A stretch of 64,000 bases of DNA from assembly GCF_018687715.1 (NCBI RefSeq), contig NC_056754.1, positions 15,577,001 to 15,641,000 of the forward strand, read 5' to 3'. The notes under the pieces were generated by a model. The model made no database searches, was not told the origin of the DNA, and was given only the letters and a program-made list of their open reading frames with translations. The position numbers and the translations under genes are program-made. Below, piece after piece: positions 23,600-35,825 of the stretch (positions are counted from its first letter, which is position 1; every line of letters begins with the position of its first letter). The stretch comes from Carya illinoinensis. Lineage: Eukaryota; Streptophyta; Magnoliopsida; Fagales; Juglandaceae.

Positions 23600-26500
23600 A
23601 GGCTGCACCAAATCTAGTCTTGGCCTTCTAACTTTGGCTGCGTAACCCATATGACCTCCCATGCCGTTTTGGTCCTGAACTGTCCATCCACACCAGGACA
23701 CCAAATTCGAGTATCACACTCCTCTCTTCTCCCAGGAACTTCTCGTATAATGTCATCACCCACATCAGATGCTATTAAAGAATCCAGAAACTCCCGATCC
23801 CATCTCCCCTCCACCCAACAGTCTTTTACCTCCAACCTTGGTTGATTGAAAATGGGTACCTCTACCGCAAGCACCCCTCTTGATAACCAACTATCAAACC
23901 AAAAATAAACAGCTCCCTCCTGAACTTAAACCGCCATATGTTCCTTCACCATTGGCATTACACTGCAAATAGACTTCCAAAACATGGAGCATGAGTTCAT
24001 ACTAGTTGTTTCGAAAAAATGCCCTTCCTTTAAATACTTTGCTTTAAAAATACTAGTCCACAAATTATCAAGTGCTAACAAACGCCAAGCAAATTTCATA
24101 TGCAAAGCCTTTTGCACCTCCACAAAATCACGAACACCAATCCCCCCTTCCATCGTCGGTGTGCATAATTTGGTCCACGACCTCCATTTCCTCCTATTTC
24201 TTCCATTCTCTTCTCCCTAAAAAAGGAAGATAGAATTGAGTTTATTTTCGCCAAGACCAGCTTCAGCATCTGACTTATAGCAAGCAAATGAATAGGCAAA
24301 CTTGCAAGAACATGCTTAATAAGGACTAGTCTCCCACCCTAAGAAAGTAACTTAAATTTCCACCCCGCCACTTTGTGCTGAATCTTTATGATTAATGGTT
24401 CCACTATCCTTCATTCTACCAACAACTAACGGCACACCTAGGTAGCAAGTTGGAAAAGTACCTTCACAAAACCCATGAGACGTAATAGAGACATCCTCCT
24501 AGCCATTGAACATTTCTTTGAAAAGAATAATGTCGACTTTTCCTTATTAATTTTTTGACCCGACCAAATCTCATATTTTTTTAATGTAGCTTAAAGCACC
24601 CTCAAAGACTTCTTCTCACCACTCGTAAAAATCAATAAGTCATTCGCATATAACAAATGGGAGATTAAAGGAGACCCCAAGGATGTGAAAAACTCCCAAT
24701 TCTTCCATGCTGGAATTCCTTCTTCAATAAACGGGAAAGTACCTCTTCCATGATTATAAACAAATACGGCGAGAAAGGGTCCCCTTGGCGCAAGCCACGC
24801 TTAAGCTGGAAAAAACCTTTAAAGGTCTCATTCATCATAATAGAGAACCACGGGGATTGAATGCAAACCTTGATCAAGTCGCAAATTTTTTCTGAGAAGC
24901 CAAAGCTCTTCAAAACATTGAGTAAAAAACTCCAGTCCACCTGATCATAGGCCTTGGCCATGTCAATCTTCAACAAAACATTCCCACCCATAGTCTTCTT
25001 ATTGATTGCTTTCACCATCTCCTGAGCCAAGGTAATATTTTCAAAGATACTCCTCCCCGGGATGAAAGCACCTTGCTCATGAGAAATTAGCCGATGGAGA
25101 AGCGACGTCATACGTCTAACTAAGATTTTTGAAAAACTCTTATAGGCCACGGAACATAAACTGATAGGCCGAAACTTGTCAAAAGACTTTGGATCCTTCA
25201 CTTTAGGGATTAGCACAATAAAAGATGAGGAATAAAACCTGGGTAAATCCTGCCCAGAAAAGAAATCCCCCGCAGCTGTGACGACATCCTCCTTTACGAT
25301 ATCCCATCATGATAAGTAGAAAGCTGACATAAACCCATTAGGCCCCGGGCTACTCGATCTTGGAATGGACATAATGGCCTCCCGGACCTCCTCCGCTGAA
25401 GGCTGCCGACAAAGGGCCTCATTTTCCTCCTCCAAAACCTCTTCACTAATTAAATCTGACAGGTCAACCTGGGCACCCACACATCCCTCACCCAAGAATT
25501 CCTAAAAATGACAAGCAGCTCCCAAATGTACCTCCTCCGGCGAGTTTGACACCCTCCCATCCATAAGCGTCATCGAAGAAATAACAGCCTTATGCTTCCT
25601 AATGGTTGTAACAGCGTGAAAAAAACTTGAGTTCTGATCCCCCTCATCCAACCATTTCTTCTTAGCCATTTGTGCTAACCTAGCTTCCTCATTTTGTTCC
25701 CAAAAAGCCAGTTCTGCCTTAGTGACCAGAAAATCTAGCTCCACATCAGGATCATAATTCCCCTGCAATTGAACCTCTAAGCACACAACAAGCCCCTCCA
25801 AATTCGAGATGGTATTACCAACATGGCCAAAAACATTTTTGTTCCATGTTCGTAGCACTACCTTTAATTTCTTTAGCTTTTCTGCAAGTCTCCACAACCC
25901 CTCTCCTTCCACAGGCTCTCGCCAAACCTTAGCAACGCAGTCCTGAAAAGAAACATGATTAGTCCACATGTTCTGAAATCTGAACGGCATCGGACTATAT
26001 CTATCATCTATCATCGAACCTTGGATAATCATAGGACAATGATCCGAGGTCTTCCGGTCAACGTATTCCATATGCATTGCCGGAAACGCACGCAAGAATT
26101 TATCATTCATCACCGCCTGATCTAGTTGAGCCCAACTACGTGCACAACCAGCTTGGCCATTGCACCATGAAAGCGTATGCCCCTTCACTGGCAGCTCTAG
26201 AAATCCACACGAGTTTAAACATTAATTGAAATCCTCCATGGCCACTAAAGGCCTCAGATTACCCCCTATCCGTTCACTGTCCTCACGTATAATGTTGAAA
26301 TCACCTGCCACCATCCATGGCAAATCACTATCATGACCCTCCAGCGATTGCCAAAGGTCTCGCCTCTCTTGATAAGTACATTTAGCATAAATAAAAGTTA
26401 ACAACAGCTTTTGATCCATGACCTGAAAGCAGCTTGTCAAAAACTAGTCCGACATATCAATAATGTTTACCTCAAACACATCCTGCCACAGAAGCCATAC

Positions 26501-26695
26501 CTTCCCTCCGACAGCCTCATTTGAACAATAATGTTGAAAGCCAAGGTAACTTGCAAGGCCTGGCAACTTGTCCTCCCCTACAAATGGTTCCATGATAGCA
26601 ACAATATGAACCTTCCACTTATTCACTAACCTCCGCAAGCGTCTCTGTGACGTATGTAAGCCACGGAAGTTCCACACTAGGATTGATTCGATCAT
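23600..26695 (-). pseudogene. LINE ORF2: endonuclease, reverse transcriptase, zf-RVT; minus-strand LINE
   Basis: The ATG at 26695 begins MIESILVWNFRG (endonuclease start). VAGDFNIIREDSERIGG (near 26300) and RKTSDHCPMII (near 26050) complete the endonuclease signature. The reverse transcriptase shows SSSPGPNGFMSAF, FRPISLCSVAYKS, AFIPGRSIFEN and GLRQGDPFSPYLF. The catalytic box reads YAND instead of YADD (24639-24650), losing an active-site aspartate. A zf-RVT-like stretch lies at about 23614-24150. In-frame stops occur near 26444, 26222, 25502, 25314 and 24662. Confidence 0.85.
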
Positions 26696-26733
26696 TTAAT
26701 AAATTTGGAGGTCCTGGACTGCACTCATTGAGA

Positions 26734-28025
26734 CTATCTCAAAACCACCTGGTTTGCATTCACCGTCCCTCTATATGTAGATCGTCCCACACCGTTTTCC
26801 AAGTTAGACTCGTATCCCTTCTCAATCGCTAGGTGCGCTATCGGCTCTTCCTCCTCACACTCTGAAAGATGACCATCTCTACTATCAGCTTCATTCTCTA
26901 CAACCCTCCCTTCTATATCAAGAGCATCCGCAGCAAACCTTGAAGAATCACCACTCTCCCAGGTCTTGCAATTTCCCTCATCCATCAAAAGAAAATCCAC
27001 CACCGGAGAAGCTTGTCCACTAAACCTCTGCACCATTAGCTTATCCTCCAATCGTGAAGTTTTTATATTGGGACTCTCCGTAGCAACCAAACCGGAATCC
27101 TTCGTCAAACCCCCATCCAAGTCGTTTACCTTGCCCCCTTTTGACGTCAATAACAATGTATCCTGGGCCCTTGCACTTTAGCCGATTCTACACGTCTCCA
27201 CCTGAGCCACTCCATTTGACATTGCACCCACGTCACTTGTTTCCCCATGAACCACCACCCTTTGTATCGCAACCTCATCTTGCCCCCTCACCCCATAAGA
27301 TAGCTCCACGGGATCCCTGATGTCTTTCCCATCCTGAGACACCCCATCTTTGTCACCCACAATTTGCGTTTCTCCAACCAGGCCTGCACCCGTAGTCAAA
27401 GCCATCACATTTTCCAATTCCCCATCAACCTGAGTTCCCAGCACCGTATTTGGTTTTGAAGCAGGTACTTCCTGCCACACTTCCTTGGACCCAACCTTCT
27501 TTCCCCCCTCCCTTCGTTCCAGAGCACGTTGAACCATAGAACGCCCCAAACGATACACCACATCAGTGTGTCCTTGACGCCTGTACTTTGATCAATAGAA
27601 CCCCAGATTTTCAAACTGAATAGGCTACCACCTTTTCTTGTCATCTGTACCAGAACATGGTAATCATCCATAAAACTCACATTAGGAATCTCCACAAGCC
27701 CCCAGGTCTTCACAATAGCCAACCGAACCGCATCAATGGAAGGTCTCGTACGTAAAAGTTTTAAAACCAGCACAAAATGAAACTCCCCCGCCACTTTAGA
27801 TATCTCTGCCTCTGTAAACACAAAGCCCAATTTGCCATCCACCTCCACAGGATACCTCATAGGCATGTTGAAGTCCGACTGGCCTGTAGTCCGCATCAAA
27901 GTTTGCACAAAAGACTTCGGTACCAACCCCTCATCCTGACCAGACCTCCCCCCCACCACCACTACTCGTACCCCCGTCGGACCCTGCCAATGCCGAAGAC
28001 ACCAGGGGGCCAAAGGGCGCCGCCA
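26734..28025 (-). pseudogene. LINE ORF1 (DUF4283-like), minus-strand LINE
   Basis: The likely start is the ATG at 28025 (MAAPFGPLVSSALAG), with a frameshift in the following glycine-rich stretch near 27955. The frame then gives LVPKSFVQTLM, a DUF4283-type domain (GFVFTEAEISKVAGEF..VLKLLRTRPSID) and DYHVLVQMTRKG. A further shift near 27590 and a stop near 27178 split the rest. The C-terminal part (27156-26734) is acidic. No CCHC knuckle was seen. ORF1 ends about 40 bp before the ORF2 start. Confidence 0.7.
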
Positions 28026-28742
28026 TAGGCGAAGCCCTAGGTTTCACGAGAGCTCGAAGAAAACCGTTGAACACAATACTATTGCACTATACTTAAAGTT
28101 ATAAACTCTCTAAATTGCTAGCTCTGCTAGCTCATATTTGATTGATGTTTCTTATTTGTAGTTTGTGGTCATGGTCGCTGCGTGCTTATGGTCTTAGAGC
28201 TGCTGGATTTTCTTGTACATGTGGTTCATTTTTCACTTCAGGATGAGACGGAATTTGTTAAATAAACTCATGAAATGGCTGCTCAAGTCAAAGAAAATCT
28301 TTGCTAGCTTGTGGTCTAGCAAAGGGGGAAATGGTGACAATAGTGGCTCAGATTCATCACTACTAATGACATCAACAAACTTTAACAGTAATGCTTATCA
28401 TTAAATAAATTTGTGGTCTCGTGGGTTCTTTGGGCCATTTGCTTTTCTCATTCTCAATGACAGTAGCAAACTTCAATAGTAGTGCTAATCATTTGTAGAC
28501 TTAATAAACTTTAAAAAATGAAGTGCATATAGATTTTAGATGAGAAATTTTGGAGTTTATTTTGTAGAGAAATTTATTGTTAGATCAAAAAATTTTACTT
28601 ACTGGAAATGAAATTCATAAAATTTCAATTAATACTAGAATACTTGTGAGAAAAAAAAATTTTATTTGCTATGAAGAAGAAAAAGAAGCTTATTTGATTT
28701 GAGTGGATAAAAATCAATAAATAAATAAAAATAAAAAAGTGG

Positions 28743-28960
28743 CAAGAATTATTTGCGGCGAAATAACGGACTTTCTACGGTGACTAAATGTCGCCGGCAA
28801 TAACCAAAAATTTCTGTTGCCCTCTTCGGTAGCTAGGAAAAGTCTTCCTTGGCTCGAAATTCATGGAAGTTTCAGGAAACTTTTGTTAGCTGAAAAATGC
28901 TTACTTGTGGCGAAATAGTGACTATGATTGTCACCGCAAATAACCTTATTTGTTGTAGTG
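28743..28960 (+). repeat. CACTA 3' subterminal region and terminus of unit 3
   Basis: Equivalent to 9737-9920; ends 'ttgttgtagtg' at 28960 and is followed by the start of a fourth unit. Confidence 0.75.
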
Positions 28961-29043
28961 AACCCCTTGTGCAAACTTGCCTCCACTTTCTCTTGCTCTT
29001 TGATTTTCTACATGACATCGGAGCATAGCCAGATTCCTTGGGT
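28961..29043 (+). repeat. stub of a fourth CACTA-derived unit
   Basis: About 83 bp identical in kind to the start of units 1-3 ('aaccccttgtgcaaactt' through 'agccagattccttggg'). Homology then stops abruptly, marking the right-hand edge of the tandem array. Confidence 0.75.
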
Positions 29044-29560
29044 TAGCCAATCCTTGTCTCTCGTTCTTATCATTTGGGTTAGATTTTTTTTTTTTTTAAA
29101 TTTTATTTCTGTCTAGTTAATCGATGTGTAAACCAGTCTCGAGATCACGACCATTGGTTTTGGGCTCTAATTTTATGCTTTATAGACGCATGGTCTTCCT
29201 TTCTGCTATCCATGCAATTGTAAGGATATTAGTGGCAGCTTGGGCGTGGATTCTCCCAATTGATTTTAGACACTTTTTCAGATACGGTTTGGCTGAAGGT
29301 TTTCTTTAGCTTCGAAAACACCAGACAGGCTCAAATTTCTCAGGCGGCAACGTGTACATGATCGAGATGCATGGTATTGACCGTTGAACATTGTTATATC
29401 CACTTGTAGCACTCTCCAGTCCCTTTTTGGGAATTAATAGGAATAACTTACATAAATTGGTCGATAGGTCATAAAGATCGTCATGAGCGTTAAGTTCAAC
29501 ATTAGTTACTTCTTAAAGTGAATTAAATTGGACTTTATAAATTACAAAGTACGGTTTCTT
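29044..29560. other. unassigned spacer between array and gypsy element
   Basis: 517 bp with a T run near 29084 and otherwise mixed composition. I see no credible gene, repeat or splice structure. It may be the original flanking DNA. Confidence 0.4.
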
Positions 29561-30170
29561 TGACGCCCCCAACTCCCACGTATGGACACGTGGAAATCAA
29601 GGTGTCGAGATGATGACAATCTGGGTCACGCATCCCATCGCCAAGTGCCAAGTGTGTGGACAAGCAACACGTGTACAACAAAAATAAAGCAACGGATAAA
29701 TAAAGTCAGTTGACTAAGTACCAGATTTTGTTTAAATACAAGTTCACTTAAAAATAAGCATACTAAAAATATTACAAATAACCAGTAATCAAGTGATCCT
29801 CGATCAAAAGTAGGAAATAAATCTCAACCCACAAGTGATCCTCGATCACTCCTCCGACAGAGCCGCATCCTCGGGCTCAAGTCTCTTCGTCATCTGCATC
29901 AAAGTCTATAGTACCAAAGACGGTATCACATGTAAGTAACAATCCAACCAAACCTCAAGATAAAAAATACATTCATGCAATAACCAAATGTATGAACATG
30001 ATGCCATATGCATATGTCTCGAAAATCCACATTTTCCACACACGCCAAAATTCCATTTTCCCAAAACATTTCCTTTAAAACATTTCCTCGCCATTATCCC
30101 AGATAATGGCCCAAAAATCCAATCTCACCATTTTTTTAGAAAATTGCCTATTAACCAAACCATCAGAGTA

Positions 30171-30436
30171 CTGTAGGCGGGAATCACAGGTGGGACTAGA
30201 CCACCATCCTTGCTTACCACCATCCCTACGCGTGCACCGTAGGCGAGAATCACAGGCGAGACTCTACCACCGTCCCTGCTTAATTACCACCATCCCTACA
30301 AGTCCGTCTGTAGGCTGGAATCGCAGGCGGGACTCTACCACCATCCCTGCTTACCACCATCACTACGCCGCGTCCACCGTAGGCGAGAATCACAGGCAGA
30401 ACTCTACCTCCATCCCTGCTTACCACCATCCCTACA
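30171..30436. repeat. four 66-71-bp tandem repeats in the gypsy LTR
   Basis: Copies beginning '(c)cgtaggcgagaatcacag' start at about 30171, 30237, 30308 and 30377. They are GC-richer than the surroundings. The open frame across them on the plus strand is a by-product of the repeats. Confidence 0.8.
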
Positions 30437-30799
30437 GTACCTCTTACTCAAACCAGTCAATCCAATCGTTCAAATATACCCAAAAATCATTTCTCCATTG
30501 AAAACCCAGTTTTCAATTTCCAACACATATAAATGCATGCAATTACATGCACTATGCAATGCTTATGACAAGATGCCAAAAATAACCAACAACAACAATT
30601 TCCAACATCAATCAATATCAAACAATTATATACACAACTCCGTCCTCCAATCCAATCGACCCTTGACTCATCGGACTCAGTCCGGCATAAATAACTAATC
30701 ACAAATTATTGATAAAGCAAAAATATATTTAAATCTTAAAGGAAGTTTGGAAAATACTTACAGCGCTAAATAATAATTTTCGAAGGATCAAGGGGCTGC

Positions 30800-33659
30800 T
30801 GATTGAGCTGAGATATTGCATATTTTAGCTATTTAAAACCAATGTATTTTAAATTCATCATGACATTATTATTGGTTTTAAATGGAAAAATGGTTAATAA
30901 GAATAAATGCAAGTTATGATTTAAATTGATTAATAGTATGAGTTTATGCTTAATTTTATAACTTGAGATATAATTGGATAATGTTTATTCATATGCATAT
31001 TTTATTTAGAAAGCTTAGTATGAGATAAATTTTGTGTGTGATCCATATGTTAAATTTTTTTAATAGATTGAAAGTCATTAATGCATGCATGACTCAAAAC
31101 AATGAATTTTGGCTTGTAGGTCCTATACACATGGCATGGAAAGATATATTGAATTGTTGACCACCTCTAGATTGAAGAGTGCCATATGCACTTCATCCCA
31201 CCAACTCAACTCAAGTCACTCTCATCAATCATCCACCACCTCTCAAAGTTTCACTTCAAGATTAGAAATACGTGGGGAGGAAAGCACATTCACTTCAAGG
31301 CTAAGCAACATGTGGGGACATTGGTATTTTCTATTGACAAAAGAAGAAATGGTGGGAAACATATGGACCCATTGTATTAATTCTTTTGGACAATAGAATT
31401 GCATTTTCAAGAGGAAAGGCACGCCATTTGTTGTGGGGAGGAAAGTCAATTGTGATGTGCATGATAATCAAGTGATCCCTTTCCCCACCACCTCTTCCAT
31501 TCACACTCCCAACTCCATTTATTTATTCCCATCCACTCGGCAACCTCTCACCAAGAACCAGCCCTACTCATCTTGCCTTTTTCTTTAACAATTCGGCACC
31601 TACCCATCACTCACATGGTCCCTTTTAGCTTACCTCCACTCGCCTACACATCATTAAACCCAAGCCCCACTTGCCGGCCAACAAAGTTCCTCCACAAAAC
31701 TCTAGTCCACTTACTTAAAAGAAAGGTGTCGGTTGGTTGCCAATGCTGAAGTTGGTTTGAATTTTCTGGAGGTGTGAATGCAAGAGATAGCTAGTGATCA
31801 TGAAGACATGTGGGGCTGGAAAAGAAAAATAAAAATAAAAGTAAAAGGTGCTTGGTTTGAATTGAGAAACCGATTGAATAAGATGAGAGAAATCGGTGGA
31901 AATTCATTGAGGCTTGTCATGTATAAAGAATGAAGAAACATGTGTGGAAAAAAGGAAGAGGTAGCCGAAATGAAGGAAGATAGAGAGCTGCATGTGATGT
32001 AGTCAACAATTAACACCACCGAAAAAGGAAAATGGAAAGCATGAAAAGAAAAGAATGAAGAAACATGTGCAACCGGTGAGTGTGCTGGAATTAAAGTATG
32101 TTGTGCTGGAAAGTAAAGAGAAAGCAACCGGTGGGTGTTTGTATTTTTGCTGCAGCCGATCGGTGCATGAGTTTGGAGCTGGTGAGACGTGTAGAATGAG
32201 GGACCAGTTGGTGTGTATATCTGGTGCATGATCTGCTGAAATTGTGCTGGAAAGAGGGACCGGTGGGTGCAAAAGTTGAAAGAAGAAAGGCTGTGGAATA
32301 AAATGATAGGAGAGTGGATGAGTGTGTATGAATTTTCAACAAAGTTAGTGGAAGAAAAAGGGGATTAAAGATGGAAATTCATTGAATAAAGAAAAGGGAG
32401 TATAAAGCAATGGATGAAGGAGAGGGGAATGTGGAACCGGAATTGAGGAAATTGATTGATTCTTCAAGAGGCAGCTAGTGGAGTAGTTGGCTGGGATTAA
32501 TTATTCAATGCATGATTTGAGAGGGACCAACCGGTGGGTGCAAGATTAGAGAAAACAACCAATTAAATAATTCTTCAAGAGGCAAGTGGATGTTTCGGCT
32601 CTTGATTTTTCTGCTATAAATTGAGGTCGGTTGAGGAGTTAAGGGATGACACATTGAGAGAGAAGTGGGGGAAGAGACAAAGAGGGAGAGAAGGCTGAAA
32701 TACCACTCATGTTCGGCATTTTTTTGGCTGAAATCTTTAGTTTTTGTTCAGCAGTTTTTTTTGTTGCAATGCTTTGTTGTTTTAGAGTTTTTATTAAGTG
32801 TATTAATATTTGTTCTAGAATTGTATTTCATTAAGTGTAATACCTTAATTTCCATTAAGTTACTAGTTTGTTTCATTACTAGTTTGTTTCATATAATAAA
32901 AGAAATTGTTTTAGAAGTTTTTAATCAAGTGTGCTATTTTGTTTCATAAAGAATTGCTTTAGAAGTTCTCATTAATTGTGTAACCTTAATTTATTGCAAG
33001 AAATGTTTGGTTTTAAGCTTTTGTTTTTGTTTTTAATTTTTCTGAAACATCAAGTATGAGAAATTGTTCCTTTTCGTTTCGAATTTCAATTGAATCGTGA
33101 AAGGACGTTCTCGTTTAGACTTTTCGTTCCCTATTTTATTTAACTTCAGTTTAAAGTTTATAGAATACCTTTGAGTTTCTGTTTACTTATTTCGTGTTAT
33201 TTATTTTTCTTACTTCTTTAAGTTTTCATTTAATAGTGATTACAACTGTTATGTGTTATTTTGAGAATCCGTAATTTAATTACAAAAATGAAATCTAGAA
33301 TCTTGGTTTTGGGCATTTTTAATTTTCAGTTCATGTTTTGTCAATTACTTTCTAATTTAGTTTAATGCTTAATTTAGTTTTATTAGTTTCTTAGTTTAAT
33401 TTATTAATCCTTTACATTCCAATCCAACAAACAAAAAAATCAAAAGACATGAATCTAGTCCATGACTAGTACCCTTTTCCATCCATTGCATATACCATCA
33501 TTTTATTTTCTCTTTGTGAAGTTTTTCACATTTTTTTCAACAAGTTTAATTTTAAGCAACTTTCCCTGAGGAGACGATCTAGGAATTTATTCCTAATTAT
33601 TACACGACATCCTCCTGCACTTGGGATAGCATTAGTGCTACTCATTTTTGAGTGAGTCA
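30800..33659 (-). mobile_element. solo-LTR-like element, copy 2 (inside the gypsy LTR)
   Basis: An inverted copy of 2368-5068, 2860 bp long, with the 5-bp duplication 'gctgc' (30795-30799 and 33660-33664). On the minus strand it begins TGACTCACTCAAAAATGAG, identical to copy 1, and ends GCTCAATCA. It shares the 'ggaggatgtcgtgtaataat' stretch and the 'tactagtcatggactagatt' stretch near the beginning; the middle is more diverged. No coding region is credible. Confidence 0.8.
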
Positions 33660-34560
33660 GCTGCAAAAGGCGGAGGAAAAGCAGCGTAACAGTATAAAAT
33701 ACACTGTGGCCGTGGGTTGTAAAATATCCACTTTTGAATGAGGATGAACCCAAGACTTGGGATTGATAGGGAATGACTTAGAGGTGTTTATAAAGCTAGT
33801 GGAAGTGGTGGTTGGCCGTGGCTGGCGGCGAAAACGGCGGCGGAAGTGAAAAAAAGCCAAAACGGAGTTAAGCTCGTGGGGGTTGCTCTAGCGACGGATC
33901 GGAGCTGGAAATGGGTGGGTTAGGTCGGCAAGAGGTCAGTGATGAAATGGTGAAAAAGTGGTGGCCAGAGGTGGAATGACGAAGGCGGAATGGAGGGAAG
34001 TGATCACCGGCTAGAGGGGAGTCGATCGGTGGGGGTGGTGAGACGCACGGCTGGCCGATGGCGGCACTACAGCGGGGCAAAGAAAACAAACGAGAGGGAG
34101 GAAAGAGAGAGTGTGGCGCGGGGGAGAGAGAGACCGGGGGAGAAAGAAGAAAAAAAAGAAACAAGAAAAAAGAAAAGAAAGAGAGGAGGAAAAAGAAAAT
34201 GGAAAAAAGAAAAAGGAAGGAAAAGTAATGAGGTCCAGTCCTAACATCTAGGGTCTAGAAACTGATCCAACGAAAACAATTTTAAAAGCAATAGATTAAA
34301 TAAAATAATCTAAACACAACTAAATAAAATAAATAACTAGTAAAAACTAACAACAAAATTTAAAACCCAAAAATAAACTAAGTTAAATTAAAGAGCAATT
34401 CAAACACAAACAAAATTAATATTAAGAAAGCACCTCAAAATAAATTTCACAACTAAATAAATCCAATTAAAATTCGATAAATTTAAAACAAAGAACCAAT
34501 ATTTTAATTAAATGAAAAATACTCATTCAATAAAAATACACGTAAAAAGGGGTATCACAT

Positions 34561-34574
34561 CCTCTTCCCCTTAA
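34561..34574 (-). other. gypsy polypurine tract
   Basis: On the minus strand 'ttaaggggaagagg' lies one base before the LTR start 'tgtgatacc', the expected position and composition. Confidence 0.8.
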
Positions 34575-34671
34575 AATAAAATTTCGTCCTCGAAATTTGC
34601 TAGGTCAAACATTAACGCTAAAGCAAGCCACAAGATTCCACTAAGACCAAGCTTAGGAAACTTACCACCAT

Positions 34672-35825
34672 TTACTCAAACAAATACGGGTACTGCTCTC
34701 TCATGTCTGCTTCTCTCTCCCAAGAGAAATCTTGAGCTAACGGATCTCCCCATGCCACCTTTACTAGAGGTTTCGTCTTGGATCTCAACTTTTGCTCTTT
34801 CCAATCCATAATCTGTGTCGGGACAATTTCATAAGTAAGATCCAGCTGTAGCTGAATACGCTCTGGGTTGACAAAGCGAGGCTCTTGTTGTCCAAAGCTC
34901 TTCTTCAAGGACGATACATGGAAGACATCATGAATTTCCCCAAAATATTCTGGCAATGCAATTCTATAAGCAACGGGCCCTACTTTCTCCAAAATCTGAA
35001 AAGGGCCAACATATCTCGGATGAAGTTTCCCCTTTTTATCAAAATGCTTAACTCCTTTCATGGGAGAGACTTTGAGATAAACCCAATTACCTTCCTCAAA
35101 AGATAATTCTATCCTCCTAGTATCCGCATAGCTTTTCTGACAACTCTGTGCTGTCGCAATTTTATACCTTATAATCCGAACCTGATTTTGCATTTCCTGA
35201 ATTATTTCGGGCCCAATTATCCTACTCTTTCCAACTTCATCCCAACACAAAGGCGATCTACACTTCTTTCCATAAAGAGCTTCATATGGAGCCATCTCGA
35301 TGGACGCATGGAAGCTATTATTATAAGCAAACTCTATAAGCGGCAAATGATTTTTCCAACTTCCTTGAAATTCCATAACACATGCCTGTAACATATCTTC
35401 AAGGGTCTGAATAGTACGCTCTGATTGACCGTCCGTCTAAGGGTGATATGCAGTACTAAACTTCAATTTAGTATCCAGAGCTGTCTGCAAACTCTTCCAA
35501 AAATGAGATGTGAACCTTGGGTCCCGATCCGATACAATACTCTTGGGTACCCTGTGCAACCGCACTATCTCTTTTACATATAGACGAGTCAACTTTCCCA
35601 AGGAATCAGTATTATTAACAGGCAAGAGATGAGCACTCTTGGTCAACCGGTCAACAATCACTCAAACTGAGTTTTTTCCACTAGGAGTCCTCGGTAAGCC
35701 CACTACAAAATCCATAGTAGTGTCGTCCCATTTCCACTCAGGAATAGGGAGAAGTAGAAGCATACCAGCAGGTCTTTGATGTTCGGCCTAGACTTGACAG
35801 CATGTGTCACATCTCTCAAGTCATC
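34672..35825 (-). pseudogene. gypsy integrase and chromodomain-like end of pol
   Basis: Read from 35825 leftwards in one frame: the integrase zinc-binding end (CDTCCQV), AEHQRPAGM, PIPEWKWDDTTMDFVVGLP (first catalytic aspartate), [13 protein letters not shown] (second), and the glutamate in GQSERTIQTLEDML. Then ALYGKKCRSPLCW, LKVSPMKGV, HPRYVGPF and DVFHVSSLKK, typical of the GPY/F region, and a C-terminal chromodomain-like LVKVAWGD..WEREADMREQYPYLF. In-frame stops (after CCQV, after SGKNSV, and at about 35438 after STAYHP) inactivate it. The last part, 34672-35394, is open. Confidence 0.9.

Larger units (their letters stand above)
22378..28126 (-). mobile_element. L1-type LINE with RNase H, minus strand, decayed
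   Basis: About 5.75 kb read leftwards: ORF1, endonuclease, reverse transcriptase, zf-RVT, RNase H and a poly-A tail seen as a T run at 22378-22397. Flanks 'ctggctc' (22371-22377) and 'ctagctc' (28127-28133) look like a short target duplication with one mismatch, and unit 1 reads straight across this site. It is nearly full length at the 5' end. Many stops and frameshifts. Confidence 0.85.
18561..28960 (+). mobile_element. CACTA-derived tandem unit 3 (interrupted by a solo LTR and a LINE)
   Basis: Begins 'aaccccttttgcaaattt' and ends 'ttgttgtagtg' at 28960. After removing the solo-LTR-like element (19754-21831) and the minus-strand LINE (22378-28126), about 2.57 kb of unit sequence remains, collinear with units 1 and 2. 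Confidence 0.75.
29561..34559 (-). repeat. gypsy 3' LTR, interrupted by a solo-LTR-like element
   Basis: On the minus strand it begins 'tgtgatacccc' at 34559 and ends '..ttgggggcgtca' at 29561 (TG...CA). The first 0.9 kb lies at 33660-34559 and the other 1.24 kb at 29561-30799; between them is the insertion 30800-33659. It includes four tandem repeats at 30171-30436. Confidence 0.75.
29561..35825 (-). mobile_element. Ty3/gypsy (Del/Tekay-like) retrotransposon, 3' part, minus strand
   Basis: Read leftwards: the integrase and C-terminal end of pol, a polypurine tract, then a 3' LTR that ends at 29561. Gag, protease, reverse transcriptase and the 5' LTR are missing; the element stops near 35825 inside the integrase zinc-binding region. 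The LTR is about 2.13 kb once the nested solo-LTR-like element (30800-33659) and its duplication are removed. The sequence 'ggacgaaatttt' before the tract is typical of this lineage. Confidence 0.8.

Noticed and set aside
30106..30501. 131-codon plus-strand frame with repeated motif
   Set aside because: It follows four tandem repeats of the gypsy LTR and has no recognisable domain.
33990..34247. Lys/Glu-rich frame and its antisense
   Set aside because: Low-complexity purine stretch in the gypsy LTR.
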